NCBI RefSeq assembly: GCF_021497885.1
Contig: NZ_CP046523.1
Span: forward strand, 725,501 to 789,500
Length of the DNA stretch: 64,000 bases
Direction: 5' to 3'
From: Streptococcus oralis
Lineage (GTDB): Bacteria > Bacillota > Bacilli > Lactobacillales > Streptococcaceae
Of this stretch, positions 26,277 to 35,247 are shown one piece after another. Within the stretch, counting starts at the first letter, position 1, and every line of letters begins with the position of its first letter. Both the position numbers and the translations under genes were made by a program. The notes beneath the pieces were generated by a model. That model had not been told where the DNA came from. It did no database searches and saw only the letters and a list, made by a program, of their open reading frames with translations.

Positions 26277-26589
26277 TCTTAAATCTATTTTTCTGAGCTC
26301 TCTGGACAGTAGATGGGACAAAGCGTAGCCTTTTGATGTCAGCGGTTCGGATGATACGTGTTACATTTTTTGTAAAATTTTTGACGATAATTTGTTGGCG
26401 ATTAGCATCGTGTTTGAGAATATCACCAGTGAAGCTTGTTTCAGCTAGTATGACATGAACAGCTGTTTTTTTCTGGATGGCCTGTTCAATCATAGCAGTG
26501 AGGGAGTCGTTTTCAGAATAATCTCGTCCATCCTGTCCACTGAGAAAGTCTTGTATCTTATCTAAGACATGCTTGAATGTATATCTCAT
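26269..26589 (-). CDS. Hypothetical protein, weakly YolD-like
   Basis: 106-aa cytoplasmic protein, charged, without signal or membrane segment. Its N-terminal half is helical; the C-terminal half (FTGDILKHDANRQQIIVKNF, then TKNVTRIIRTADIKRLRFVP) has the small-barrel pattern seen in YolD-like proteins, but the match is weak. It converges on the ATP-cone gene and shares its terminator. Start at 26589 follows GAGGGGAGAAGCCT on the minus strand, a strong site. Function unknown. Confidence 0.65.
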   Translation of the reverse strand: MRYTFKHVLDKIQDFLSGQDGRDYSENDSLTAMIEQAIQKKTAVHVILAETSFTGDILKHDANRQQIIVKNFTKNVTRIIRTADIKRLRFVPSTVQRAQKNRFKKE

Positions 26590-26646
26590 AGGCTTCTCCC
26601 CTCTTATATAACCATATTATATAAAATTTTCCTAAAATCTACAAGA

Positions 26647-26657
26647 TTTTACGAATA
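26647..26657 (+). promoter_or_regulatory. Competence cin-box (SigX/ComX promoter)
   Basis: TTTTACGAATA contains the full TACGAATA core bound by the competence sigma factor. It lies 36 bases before the start codon of the YdbC/PC4-like gene. The homologous pneumococcal gene is, from memory, on the list of late competence genes. Confidence 0.85.
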
Positions 26658-26692
26658 GACTATAGAAAGCATATCACATAAAGGAGTTAAAA

Positions 26693-26911
26693 ATGGCAGA
26701 ATTTACATTTGAAATCGAAGAACACTTACTGACCTTGTCTGAAAATGAAAAAGGATGGACAAAAGAACTAAATCGAGTCAGCTTTAATGGCGCTCCAGCA
26801 AAGTTTGATATTCGAACTTGGAGCCCTGATCATACCAAGATGGGAAAAGGAATCACTCTTACAAACGAGGAATTTCAAGTAATGGTGGATGCCTTTAAAG
26901 GAAATCAATAA
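26693..26911 (+). CDS. YdbC/PC4-like single-stranded DNA-binding protein, competence-controlled
   Basis: 72-aa protein of the YdbC family, which has the PC4 transcription-coactivator fold and binds single-stranded DNA. The key segments are LTLSENEKGWTKELNRVSFN, AKFDIRTWSPDHTKMGKGIT and LTNEEFQVMVDAF. Start ATG 26693 follows AAAGGAGTTAAAA. The only promoter element is a perfect cin-box, so expression should be limited to competence, when single-stranded donor DNA enters the cell; a role in handling that DNA is a reasonable inference. A terminator follows at once. Confidence 0.85.
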   Translation: MAEFTFEIEEHLLTLSENEKGWTKELNRVSFNGAPAKFDIRTWSPDHTKMGKGITLTNEEFQVMVDAFKGNQ

Positions 26912-26945
26912 AAGGATATTGAGTTTTTGACTCACTATCCTTTTT
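26911..26945 (+). terminator. Terminator of the YdbC-like gene
   Basis: AAAGGATA..TGAGT / ACTCA..TATCCTTT stem with an internal mismatch and T5 tail, starting at the stop codon. Confidence 0.8.
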
Positions 26946-27308
26946 ATTGTTCACCAGAGATAAATAAAATTTGCTATTTTAAGATCAAGAAACCAAAAAA
27001 TTATGCATTAAATAAATTGTTTGATAAATAAAAATAAACAGGCAAAATACTTGACCCTGAGAGGATACATAGTATAATAGATAATGGTCATATTTTGCTA
27101 TATTTCCATTCTGACTAAGAGTAGTAATACTTCAGCTAAATATTGAATTGAATACATTGTTTTGACATTGCAAATGATCTAGCCATTTACCTAAAGAATT
27201 GTTACATGTAGTAAGCATGTAAGAGATAATATCGCTGAAAGGGGTGTTACTTATTGACAGGAAATGGTGTATGGATCAGTTCATTTTAATGATTTAGAAG
27301 GGAAAGTT
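26946..27308 (+). promoter_or_regulatory. Promoter and ~220-nt leader of the surface adhesin
   Basis: TTGACC at 27051-27056, 16-base spacer, TATAAT at 27073-27078. Transcription should begin near 27085, leaving a leader of about 220 nt. It contains TTACATG-TAGTAAG-CATGTAA, a perfect 7-bp hairpin at 27202-27222. The part before the promoter is AT-rich with nothing recognisable. Confidence 0.6.
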
Positions 27309-30300
27309 ATGAAATTAAAAAAATTGTGGCTCTATATTTTAACGCCACTTTTAGTTCTGTTTGGTTCTGCTACTTTGACAAATGCAGTCCAAGCAAAAGA
27401 GCTAACGAAGGTTATTACTAACGTGAGCATCTGGGAGGTTGATAATAGTAAGTTCTTACAATCTGATTCAAAAGGAGTTTACAATTTATCACCTCAAAAA
27501 TACAGTTATGCAAACTATAAGTTTGCTACTGATTTCGATTTGAGCCAATATGATGGCAATCTGAATGATGGAGACACATTTACACTAACTGTGCCAGCTC
27601 CACTAACAGTCAAAGCCGAATCATTTGAGCTTAAAGACAAGGAAACGAATACAGCTGTAGGAGATGTTAAGGTCGTTTCTGATGGAGAAAATAAGGGTGG
27701 AAAGGTAACAATCACTTTAAAGAACTTGCAAGACTACCTTGCTAAAAAAGGAGGAGCTCAAGTTCAAGGTGTTAAAGGTACCTTCTATGTCGCTTTTAGT
27801 TCAAAGAAAGAACTAGAAGAACAGACTATCAATTTTAACAAGTCTGAAACTAAAAATGAAATCAGCCAAAAAGTTCGCTTTAAAAATGCTGCTGCCATAG
27901 ATTATTCTGACGGAATTGGTAAAACAAACTTTAACAAATTCAGTGGAACCATCAGTAAAGAAAAATGGGATTCTCCTTTACTTGGTAAAAAAGGTGATTA
28001 TCTTCATAATTGGGATGTCCGTGTGAATCCTAAACAAGCTGCCTATGATAAACTTGAAATCCACGACTGGGCAGACTCAGACTTTTCACCGATGCAGTTT
28101 ATTCCAGAAACCTTGACGGTTACTGCTGGATGGTTTGATAAAACTTACACCTTACAAGATAAAACTGTACTACAAGCTGGAACAGATTACCAAATCAAGT
28201 GGAACGAATCGTATACAGATTTCACAATCACGATTTTGAACGCAAAGTCTATTACAAAAAATGGGAAACCTGCGGCTTATCTAATCCACTATGATTCGAC
28301 CGCTCCTGGGGATGGAACCAAAGTTCAAAACAACGTTGAAGTTAAGGGAAATGACAAGGTTCTAACAACCAGAGATGATCAACAAGATACGATTGCGAAG
28401 CAAGTGGGAAATTCTACAGTTGCATCAGGTGGTACTATCCAACTGGAAACAGGTTATCGAATCACTCTATACAAGGTAGATGAAAAAACACAAGATCGTC
28501 TAAAAGGAGCAAAATTTAAAATTACCCCTCCGGACGGCGCTACTGTTAGCGAAAAAATCACTGAAACAGACGATAATGGTATTGCACAATCGCCAGTATT
28601 TTCAGAAGAGGATGTTAAGAAAGGTGAATTCACCATTACTGAGGTTGAAGCTCCTAAAGGCTACCAATTGGATTCTACTCCAATTAAGGTAACAGTCGGT
28701 AAAGAAGGTGTTATCAAAACAATCTCAAACAAACGGAACAGCACAAAAGCTCAAATTCAAGCAATTAAAAAATTGATTGGTCGAGCTATGAAAGCTGGAG
28801 AGTTTGAATTCGACTTGTTCGATGATAAGACAAACAAAGTTGTTGAAACAGTAACAAATGATGCGGAAGGAAATATCAGCTTTGCTGAATTGACATTTGA
28901 CAAAGCTGGTACATACAACTACCACATCGTTGAGAAAAAAGCGAACACAATTGAAAAAGGTGTTACTTACGATGCCAATCCTGTTGGCGTTACAGTTACT
29001 GTAACAGCAGATGCTGAGGGCAAATTGTCTGCAGCTGTCGCTTACGAAAACGATGATAAGACTTTTGAAAATACATACGCTGTTGAGAAAACTTCAGCTC
29101 CTATTGAAGTAACAAAAGCTCTTTCAGGTCGTACCTTGAAAGCTGATGAGTTTGAGTTTGTATTGAAGAACGACGCAGATGGCTCAGAAGTTCAAAAAGT
29201 GAAGAACACTGCCGATGGCAAAGTGGCATTCACTCCAATCGAATACACTGCAGCTGGTACTTACAAATACACTATCGTTGAAACTAACGCTGGACAAACT
29301 ATTGACGGTGTAACATACGATAGTCTTGAAGTTAAAGTCACAGTAGAAGTTACAGACGATGGTGAAGGAAAACTTACTGCTAACGTAACTTACCCAGCGG
29401 ACAAAGAATTCAACAACAGCTACGGAGCTTCAAAAACTCCAGCTACTCTTGCAGTTAAGAAAACACTTACTGGTCGTGAGTTGAAAGCTGATGAGTTTGA
29501 GTTTACTTTGACAGACCAAGACGGTAATGTGAAAGAAACAGTCAAGAATGACAAAGATGGAAACGTTAAGTTCTCAGTCTTGGAATTCGATAAAGCTGGA
29601 ACTTTCACTTACAAGATTGCTGAAAAAGCTGGCACTGCTACAGGTATCACCTACGATACGAAAACAATCACAGCTACAGTAACTGTAGCGGATAACAGCA
29701 AAGGTGCCCTTGAAGCAACTGTTTCTTACGACGATGAAAAAGCATTCAAGAATACTTACACTCCAGCAGGAGCTACAAGTGTAACTCTTGGAGCTAAGAA
29801 AGTTCTTGAAGGTAAAGACCTTGAAGCAGGTAAATACAGCTTTGAATTGAAGAAGGAAGATGGAACTGTTGTTGAAACAGTGACAAACGCCGCAGACAGT
29901 ACAGTGGCCTTCTCACCAATCTCATATGATGAGAGCCAGGTGGGAACTCACAAGTACACCATCTCTGAAGTTGCTGGAACTGAAACAGGAATCACTTACG
30001 ATAAGACAGTTCAAGAAGTTGAAGTAACTGTTGAAAAAGTAAGCGCAACTGAATTGAAAGCAACTGCTTCAAAAGAAGCAAAAGATCTTGTATTTATAAA
30101 CAAATACACTCCAGCCAAAACTGCAGTTCCTGTGAAGAAAGTATGGAACGATGCTAACAACCAAGATGGTAAACGTCCATCTTCTATCACAGTTAAATTG
30201 CTTGCAGACGGTCAAGACACTGGTGAAACACTTACATTGAATGAAGCAAACGGTTGGGCTGGAAGCTTCACAAACCTTGATGCTGATAAAGGCGGAACAC

Positions 30301-31712
30301 CTATCAAGTATACTGTAGTAGAAGTAACTGTTACTGGTTATACTTCTGACGTTACTGGTGACGCTGCATCAGGATTCACCATCACAAATAGCTATTCTCC
30401 AGAAACAGTTGATGTAAAAGCAACTAAGAACTGGGATGACGCAAACAACCAAGACGGTAAACGTCCAACCAAGATTACAATCAATCTTTTAGCAGACGGT
30501 CAGAAACATGATTCGAAAGAAGTTCAAGCAGCCGCAGATGGAACTTGGACTGTCGAATTCACGAAATTAGCAAAATATAAAGATGGTAAAGAAATCAAAT
30601 ACACTGTAACAGAAGAAGCCGTAGCCGAATACGAATCAACTATTACAGACTTTACCATCACAAACAAATATGCTCCTAAAGCAATTGACTACAAGGTAAC
30701 AAAAGTATGGAACGATGCTAACAACCAAGACGGCAAACGTCCTGAGTCAGTAACCGTTCAACTTTACAAATCTGTAGATGGATCTAAACCAGCAGCCGTT
30801 GAAAGTAAGAAATTGACCTTGACAGCTAAGGATAAGACCGACGATAACACTTGGGTAGCATCCTTCACAAATCTTCCACAATACAAAGCTGGTAAAGAAA
30901 TCACTTACTCTATTGAAGAAGTGGATGTACCTGCTGGCTATGAAGCCTCTGTAACTGGTCAAGTAGTGACAAACACTCATACACCAGATACAGTTATCCT
31001 TTCAGGAACTAAGGTTTGGAATGATAACAACAACCAAAGCGGCAAACGTGCAGATAAAGTGACAGTTCAAATTCTTAATGGCGATAAAGTCGTTCAAGAA
31101 ATTGAAGTATCAGAAAAAACTGGTTGGAAGTTCGAATCAAAAGCACTTCCTAAGTATGAAAATGGTAAACTAATCGAGTACAAAGTCAAAGAAGTGGCTG
31201 TGAAAGAATATACTTCAACAGTTACTACGGACAAAGATGGTAAGTACACAGTTACCAATGAATATACACCAGTAAAAACATCTGTAAAAGGTAAGAAGAT
31301 CTGGAAAGGTGATGAAAAGCATAAAGACGCTCGTCCATCTTCTATCACAGTGAAACTTCTTGCCGATGGTCAAGACACTGGTAAAACTGCAATAGCTTCA
31401 GAAGCAAGTGGTTGGACTTATGAATTTACTGGTCTTGAGCGTTATAAAGATACTAAAGATACAGAAATCAAGTACTCTGTAGAAGAAGTGCCGGTTACAG
31501 GTTATTCATCTGAAGTAGAAGGCCTCAATATCACAAATACATACATTCCAGAAACCTCAACACCAGGTAAACCAAATGATCCAGGAAAACCAGGTCCAAA
31601 ACCTCAACTTCCTAACACTGGTGAAAAAGCATCTAGCGCAGCAGTAGTTGTAGGACTTGCTTTGATGGCAGCGACCGGTGGATTGTACTTTGTAAGCCGT
31701 AAAAATAAATAA
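27309..31712 (+). CDS. LPXTG-anchored surface adhesin with FctA-type and CnaB domains
   Basis: 1,467-aa cell-wall protein. Approximate layout: signal peptide 1-29 (cut after VQA); N-terminal region 30-380 resembling Cna-type collagen-binding adhesive domains (LHNWDVRVNPKQAAYDKLEI); SpaA-like domain 380-475 (GYRITLYKVDEKTQDRLKGA); four FctA/Spy0128-type pilin domains 477-935; five CnaB domains 935-1415, each opening with a K-x-W motif such as VKKVWNDANNQDGKRP; Pro/Gly/Lys wall linker; LPNTG at about 1434; hydrophobic anchor and RKNK tail. Lys and Asn residues expected for isopeptide bonds recur at each domain. ATG 27309 is chosen (AGAAGGGAAAG upstream) because it begins the signal peptide. No sortase gene is nearby, so housekeeping SrtA probably anchors it. 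Probable role: a long protease-resistant stalk presenting the tip for host or bacterial binding. Confidence 0.92.
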   Translation: MKLKKLWLYILTPLLVLFGSATLTNAVQAKELTKVITNVSIWEVDNSKFLQSDSKGVYNLSPQKYSYANYKFATDFDLSQYDGNLNDGDTFTLTVPAPLTVKAESFELKDKETNTAVGDVKVVSDGENKGGKVTITLKNLQDYLAKKGGAQVQGVKGTFYVAFSSKKELEEQTINFNKSETKNEISQKVRFKNAAAIDYSDGIGKTNFNKFSGTISKEKWDSPLLGKKGDYLHNWDVRVNPKQAAYDKLEIHDWADSDFSPMQFIPETLTVTAGWFDKTYTLQDKTVLQAGTDYQIKWNESYTDFTITILNAKSITKNGKPAAYLIHYDSTAPGDGTKVQNNVEVKGNDKVLTTRDDQQDTIAKQVGNSTVASGGTIQLETGYRITLYKVDEKTQDRLKGAKFKITPPDGATVSEKITETDDNGIAQSPVFSEEDVKKGEFTITEVEAPKGYQLDSTPIKVTVGKEGVIKTISNKRNSTKAQIQAIKKLIGRAMKAGEFEFDLFDDKTNKVVETVTNDAEGNISFAELTFDKAGTYNYHIVEKKANTIEKGVTYDANPVGVTVTVTADAEGKLSAAVAYENDDKTFENTYAVEKTSAPIEVTKALSGRTLKADEFEFVLKNDADGSEVQKVKNTADGKVAFTPIEYTAAGTYKYTIVETNAGQTIDGVTYDSLEVKVTVEVTDDGEGKLTANVTYPADKEFNNSYGASKTPATLAVKKTLTGRELKADEFEFTLTDQDGNVKETVKNDKDGNVKFSVLEFDKAGTFTYKIAEKAGTATGITYDTKTITATVTVADNSKGALEATVSYDDEKAFKNTYTPAGATSVTLGAKKVLEGKDLEAGKYSFELKKEDGTVVETVTNAADSTVAFSPISYDESQVGTHKYTISEVAGTETGITYDKTVQEVEVTVEKVSATELKATASKEAKDLVFINKYTPAKTAVPVKKVWNDANNQDGKRPSSITVKLLADGQDTGETLTLNEANGWAGSFTNLDADKGGTPIKYTVVEVTVTGYTSDVTGDAASGFTITNSYSPETVDVKATKNWDDANNQDGKRPTKITINLLADGQKHDSKEVQAAADGTWTVEFTKLAKYKDGKEIKYTVTEEAVAEYESTITDFTITNKYAPKAIDYKVTKVWNDANNQDGKRPESVTVQLYKSVDGSKPAAVESKKLTLTAKDKTDDNTWVASFTNLPQYKAGKEITYSIEEVDVPAGYEASVTGQVVTNTHTPDTVILSGTKVWNDNNNQSGKRADKVTVQILNGDKVVQEIEVSEKTGWKFESKALPKYENGKLIEYKVKEVAVKEYTSTVTTDKDGKYTVTNEYTPVKTSVKGKKIWKGDEKHKDARPSSITVKLLADGQDTGKTAIASEASGWTYEFTGLERYKDTKDTEIKYSVEEVPVTGYSSEVEGLNITNTYIPETSTPGKPNDPGKPGPKPQLPNTGEKASSAAVVVGLALMAATGGLYFVSRKNK

Positions 31713-31766
31713 TCTCTAGATGAGACTTGATTTTCAGTTAGTTCTTAGGAAGTAATTGGAAAGGAA

Positions 31767-31800
31767 ATAGTCCAGAACGATTGTTCTGGACTATTTTTTT
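31767..31800. terminator. Bidirectional terminator between adhesin and bioY
   Basis: Perfect 12-bp stem ATAGTCCAGAAC / GTTCTGGACTAT around GATT, with seven T residues on the plus side. Confidence 0.9.
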
Positions 31801-32335
31801 ATCTTGAGAAATAAGTGACGCTTTTCAATCGTTTGAGTAGGGGACGACTAATGAAACTAATGGCAATAATCTTACCAAGATCAGGAAGGATAAAGGGAAG
31901 GACACCGACAGCGAGTGCTTTGTCAAATGGCATTCCAGCTAGGAAGTGGAGGCTGAGAATACCTCCGACAAAGACGAGGGAATCACCCAAGATGTTGGCT
32001 AGGAAAATGCGAATATAGCCACTATTTTGATGGATGAGATAAGATGTAAGCCCCGCATAGGCAAGGTCGAACCAAAGATAGCCTGCACTTGGGCCGACTA
32101 AAACGTGAAATCCAGCTCCTCCCCCTGCAAAAACAGGTAAACCAATGGCACCCAGCAAGAGATAGAGAGCTACAGATAGAACAGCTTCTCTGGGTCTAAA
32201 AACAGTAGCAATCAGACCGATTGCAAAGTTTTGCAAAGTGAAGGGTACAGGACCGATAGGGAGACTGATTTGTGCCAATACGGCGATGAGAGCAGCACCG
32301 ATAGCAGGGATAGCATAGATATGAGCTTTTTTCAA
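31799..32335 (-). CDS. bioY: Biotin transporter BioY (ECF S-component)
   Basis: 178-aa protein with about six membrane helices, the biotin-binding S-component of an energy-coupling-factor transporter. Typical BioY stretches: QISLPIGPVPFTLQNFAI, YLLLGAIGLPVFAGGGAGFH and LVGPSAGYLWFDLAYAGL. The shared ECF module (EcfA/A'/T) must be encoded elsewhere. The start codon is TTG at 32335, supported by AAGAGG nine bases away; no ATG fits. Promoter and palindrome upstream suggest biotin-responsive control. Confidence 0.93.
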   Translation of the reverse strand: MKKAHIYAIPAIGAALIAVLAQISLPIGPVPFTLQNFAIGLIATVFRPREAVLSVALYLLLGAIGLPVFAGGGAGFHVLVGPSAGYLWFDLAYAGLTSYLIHQNSGYIRIFLANILGDSLVFVGGILSLHFLAGMPFDKALAVGVLPFILPDLGKIIAISFISRPLLKRLKSVTYFSR

Positions 32336-32358
32336 AACTGTTAACCTCTTTTCAAAAT

Positions 32359-32374
32359 TATAATAACTATTATA
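32359..32374 (-). promoter_or_regulatory. Palindrome over the bioY -10 region
   Basis: TATAATA-AC-TATTATA is a perfect 7-bp inverted repeat whose right arm is the bioY -10 box. A biotin-sensing repressor such as BirA is a plausible binder, but the site does not clearly match the BirA consensus I know. Confidence 0.4.
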
Positions 32375-32396
32375 CTAATTCAGAAAGAAAAGTCAA
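32369..32396 (-). promoter_or_regulatory. Promoter of bioY
   Basis: Minus strand TTGACT (32391-32396), 16-base spacer, TATAAT (32369-32374). Confidence 0.8.
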
Positions 32397-32445
32397 CCAA
32401 TTTTTGAAATCAAGGTAACAATTTTGTAACAGCCGATTTTGCAAG

Positions 32446-32472
32446 TAAAAAGAGACCACATGTGGTCTCTTG
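32446..32472 (-). terminator. Terminator of gor
   Basis: Self-complementary AAGAGACCACATGTGGTCTCTT followed on the minus strand by T residues; the arms nearly meet at the centre, so the loop is formed by opening the central pairs. Confidence 0.75.
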
Positions 32473-32478
32473 CGATAA

Positions 32479-33825
32479 TTAGCGCATGGTCACAAATTCT
32501 TCTGAAGCGGTTGGGTGGATAGCTACTGTAGCATCAAAGTCTGCCTTGGTAGCTCCCATCTTGATGGCAACAGCGAATCCTTGAATCATCTCATCCACTC
32601 CGTAACCAAGTCCGTGAAGTCCAACAACTTTTTCGTCAGCACCGGCGGTGATGAGTTTAAAGCGAGATTCTTGACGATTGCTTGTAACGGCAGAGTACAT
32701 AGATGCAAAGCTTGACTTGTAGACTTTGATGTTATCTTGGCCGTATTCTTTGATAGCTTGATCCTCAGTTAAACCAACGGTTCCGATTGCTGGGTGGGAG
32801 AAGACAACAGTAGGGATAGTCGTGTAGTCCATCTTAGCATTTGTTTTCCCGTTGAAGAGGCGTTCAGATAGGGTACGTCCTGCCTTGATGGCTACTGGGG
32901 TTAGTTCCTTCTCACCAGTAACGTCTCCAAGAGCGTAGATGCCATCTACAACTGTATTTTGATACTCATCCACTTGGATAAATCCACGTTGGTTGAGTGT
33001 GACGCCAGCCTTTTCTAACTCCAGACCGTCTACATTTGGACGGCGACCGGTAGCCCAGATAACTTGGCTGGCAGTGTGACTAGAACCGTCTTCGAAATGA
33101 ATGGTAATACCTTGCTCCGTTTCTTCGAGCTTGACGGGTACCTTATGCGTGTGCAAAGGTAGACCTGTTTTTTCCATTTCATTGACAAGACCTTCAACGA
33201 TGTAGCTGTCAAAACCACGCAAGGGACGATCGCGACGGACAAACAAATCGGTTTTTACTCCTAGTGCGTGGAGAACACCTGCTAATTCAACAGCGATATA
33301 ACCAGCTCCAAGAATCGCAACGGATTCAGGAAGTTGCTCCCAAGCAAAGACATCGTCTGAACTACCACCGAGTTCAGCTCCGGGAATAGTTGGGATGCTT
33401 GGACGAGCGCCAGTCGCAATCACGATATGTTTGGCACGAATCAATTCACCATTAACGCTAACCGTATGAGCATCAACAAAATGAGCACGACCTTCAATCA
33501 AATCAACCCCATTGCGCTTGAAACTTCCATCATAAGATGAGCGAGCACGGTCGATGTAGGCTTCACGATTTTGACGAAGTTTTGCGAAATCAAATTGAAC
33601 ATCTGAACTTGTAAAACCATAGTCAGGGCCGTAGTGGTGGAAGCTTTCAGCGATTTGCGCTCCATACCACATGATTTTCTTAGGAACACAGCCAACGTTG
33701 ACACAAGTTCCACCTAATTTTTTCTCTTCGATAACAGCTGCTTTAGCGCCGTGTTCACCAGCTCGGTTCATAGTGGCGATACCGCCACTCCCTCCACCGA
33801 TGGCTATGATATCATATTCTCTCAT
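32479..33825 (-). CDS. gor: Glutathione-disulfide reductase
   Basis: 448-aa FAD/NADPH flavoprotein reducing GSSG to GSH. The FAD motif is [17 protein letters not shown]; the redox disulfide is [13 protein letters not shown] at about 40-52; the NADPH motif is [19 protein letters not shown] with Arg residues after ([11 protein letters not shown]) that mark NADPH preference; the C-terminal [11 protein letters not shown] supplies the catalytic His. Mitis-group streptococci import glutathione and use Gor against oxidative stress (family knowledge). The gene is separately transcribed and terminated. Confidence 0.93.
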   Translation of the reverse strand: MREYDIIAIGGGSGGIATMNRAGEHGAKAAVIEEKKLGGTCVNVGCVPKKIMWYGAQIAESFHHYGPDYGFTSSDVQFDFAKLRQNREAYIDRARSSYDGSFKRNGVDLIEGRAHFVDAHTVSVNGELIRAKHIVIATGARPSIPTIPGAELGGSSDDVFAWEQLPESVAILGAGYIAVELAGVLHALGVKTDLFVRRDRPLRGFDSYIVEGLVNEMEKTGLPLHTHKVPVKLEETEQGITIHFEDGSSHTASQVIWATGRRPNVDGLELEKAGVTLNQRGFIQVDEYQNTVVDGIYALGDVTGEKELTPVAIKAGRTLSERLFNGKTNAKMDYTTIPTVVFSHPAIGTVGLTEDQAIKEYGQDNIKVYKSSFASMYSAVTSNRQESRFKLITAGADEKVVGLHGLGYGVDEMIQGFAVAIKMGATKADFDATVAIHPTASEEFVTMR

Positions 33826-34015
33826 AGAAAACTCCTTATAGATTTGATAGTCATATTCTATCGTTTTTATTTTTTGAATGCAAAAATCTGCTACGCCCTA
33901 AAGAAATAGCAGAAATCACTTGCTAAATATAGAAATAAGGTGTATGATGTTACTAGTACAATTCTGCATAAATCAAATGGAAACAAGGCATGTTTCCTGA
34001 ATTGTTCTCTTTTCT

Positions 34016-34038
34016 CTCTGAACAATCATTGTTTAGAG
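34016..34038 (+). promoter_or_regulatory. Candidate operator at the MacAB-type exporter promoter
   Basis: CTCTGAACAAT-C-ATTGTTTAGAG, 11-bp arms with one mismatch, overlaps the -35 box. A further ATTGTTC lies at 34001-34007, so three related half-sites occur within 34 bases. Confidence 0.5.
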
Positions 34039-34057
34039 TAGGTAAATTTGCTATAAT
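34029..34057 (+). promoter_or_regulatory. Promoter of the MacAB-type exporter operon
   Basis: TTGTTT at 34029-34034, 17-base spacer, TATAAT at 34052-34057 with TG one base upstream. Confidence 0.75.
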
Positions 34058-34092
34058 AGTCTTTGTATTGAAAATAAAATAGGAGTTTTGTG

Positions 34093-35247
34093 ATGAAGGG
34101 GAATAAGAAAACTAAAAAATGGCAACTATACACAGCTATTGGTGCTGCAAGTATTATTATAACCAGTGCAGTGGGTATTTTGCTATTTAGACAGCCCTCT
34201 CAGGCTGCCGGTAAGGATGACACATCGCATCTCGTAGTCGCAAAGGAAGGAACAGTTGCCTCCTCTGTTCTTTTATCTGGTACCGTCACCGCAAAAAATG
34301 AACAATATGTTTATTTGGATGCAAGTAAGGGTGAGGTGGATGAAATCTTGGTTTCTGTTGGAGATAAGGTTGACAAAGGACAAGCACTCGTAAAATACAA
34401 CAGCACAGAAGCGCAGTCTGCTTATGATGCAGCTAACCGTGCCATAGCCAAGGCTGATCGTCGTATCAATGACTTGAAGGAATCACGAAACAACACTCTA
34501 GCTGATTCGGAAGAATATGATGATGGAACGCAGGGTTCTTCTGTCTCTTCCATAGATTCTCAGATTAGTGATGCTCGTGATAGTCGTGCTGATGCAGAGG
34601 CGCAACTTAAAAAGGCGCAGGCCCAATTGGACGCAACAAAGGTTTTGAGTACACTAGAAGGTACAGTTGTAGAAGTTAATCGCAATGTATCCAAGTCCAC
34701 AACTGCTGCAAATCAAGTGATGGTTCATGTAGTAAGTAACGACAATCTACAAGTCAAGGGAGAACTTTCCGAGTACAATCTTGCCAACCTTTCTGTTGGC
34801 CAAGAAGTGACCTTTTCTTCCAAGGTTTACCAAGATAAAACTTGGACAGGGAAGATCAGCTTTATTTCAGCTTACCCTAAAAATAGTGGAGAAGGAACGA
34901 ATGCTATAACTGGGGGGAATACTGGTTCTAAATATCCTTATACGATTGAAGTAACGAGTGAGATTGGTGATTTGAGACCAGGTTTTACCGTTAGTGTTGA
35001 GGTTAAAAGTGACAAGAAATCAATCCTCGTACCCTTAACCAGTGTCATTACTGAAGACGGAAAAAACTACGTTTGGGTTGTTGACGAAGAGAATAAGGCT
35101 AAGAAGGTTGAAGTTAGCCTAGGAAATGCTGACGCAGAAAACCAAGAGATCATGTCTGGTTTGACAGACGGAACCAAAGTCATCAGTAATCCAACGACTT
35201 CCTTGGAAGAAGGAAAAGAGGTGAAGGCTGATGAAACAACTAATTAG
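34093..35247 (+). CDS. MacA-like membrane fusion (adaptor) protein
   Basis: 384-aa extracytoplasmic adaptor anchored by one N-terminal helix (about residues 12-32). The layout is that of HlyD/MacA proteins: biotinyl-lipoyl half-motif VYLDASKGEVDEILVSVGDK, coiled-coil hairpin around 105-185 (AANRAIAKADRRINDLKESR, later ADAEAQLKKAQAQLDATK), and beta-barrel with LRPGFTVSVEVKS. It should connect the MacB-like permease to substrates outside the membrane. ATG 34093 is chosen over GTG 34090 by spacing from AGGAG. The next gene starts 17 bases before its stop, so the operon is tightly coupled. Confidence 0.88.
   Translation: MKGNKKTKKWQLYTAIGAASIIITSAVGILLFRQPSQAAGKDDTSHLVVAKEGTVASSVLLSGTVTAKNEQYVYLDASKGEVDEILVSVGDKVDKGQALVKYNSTEAQSAYDAANRAIAKADRRINDLKESRNNTLADSEEYDDGTQGSSVSSIDSQISDARDSRADAEAQLKKAQAQLDATKVLSTLEGTVVEVNRNVSKSTTAANQVMVHVVSNDNLQVKGELSEYNLANLSVGQEVTFSSKVYQDKTWTGKISFISAYPKNSGEGTNAITGGNTGSKYPYTIEVTSEIGDLRPGFTVSVEVKSDKKSILVPLTSVITEDGKNYVWVVDEENKAKKVEVSLGNADAENQEIMSGLTDGTKVISNPTTSLEEGKEVKADETTN

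Noticed and set aside
27309..31712. Adhesin as part of a pilus operon
   Set aside because: FctA-type domains suggest pilins, but no sortase C, second pilin or signal peptidase gene is present within several kb on either side.
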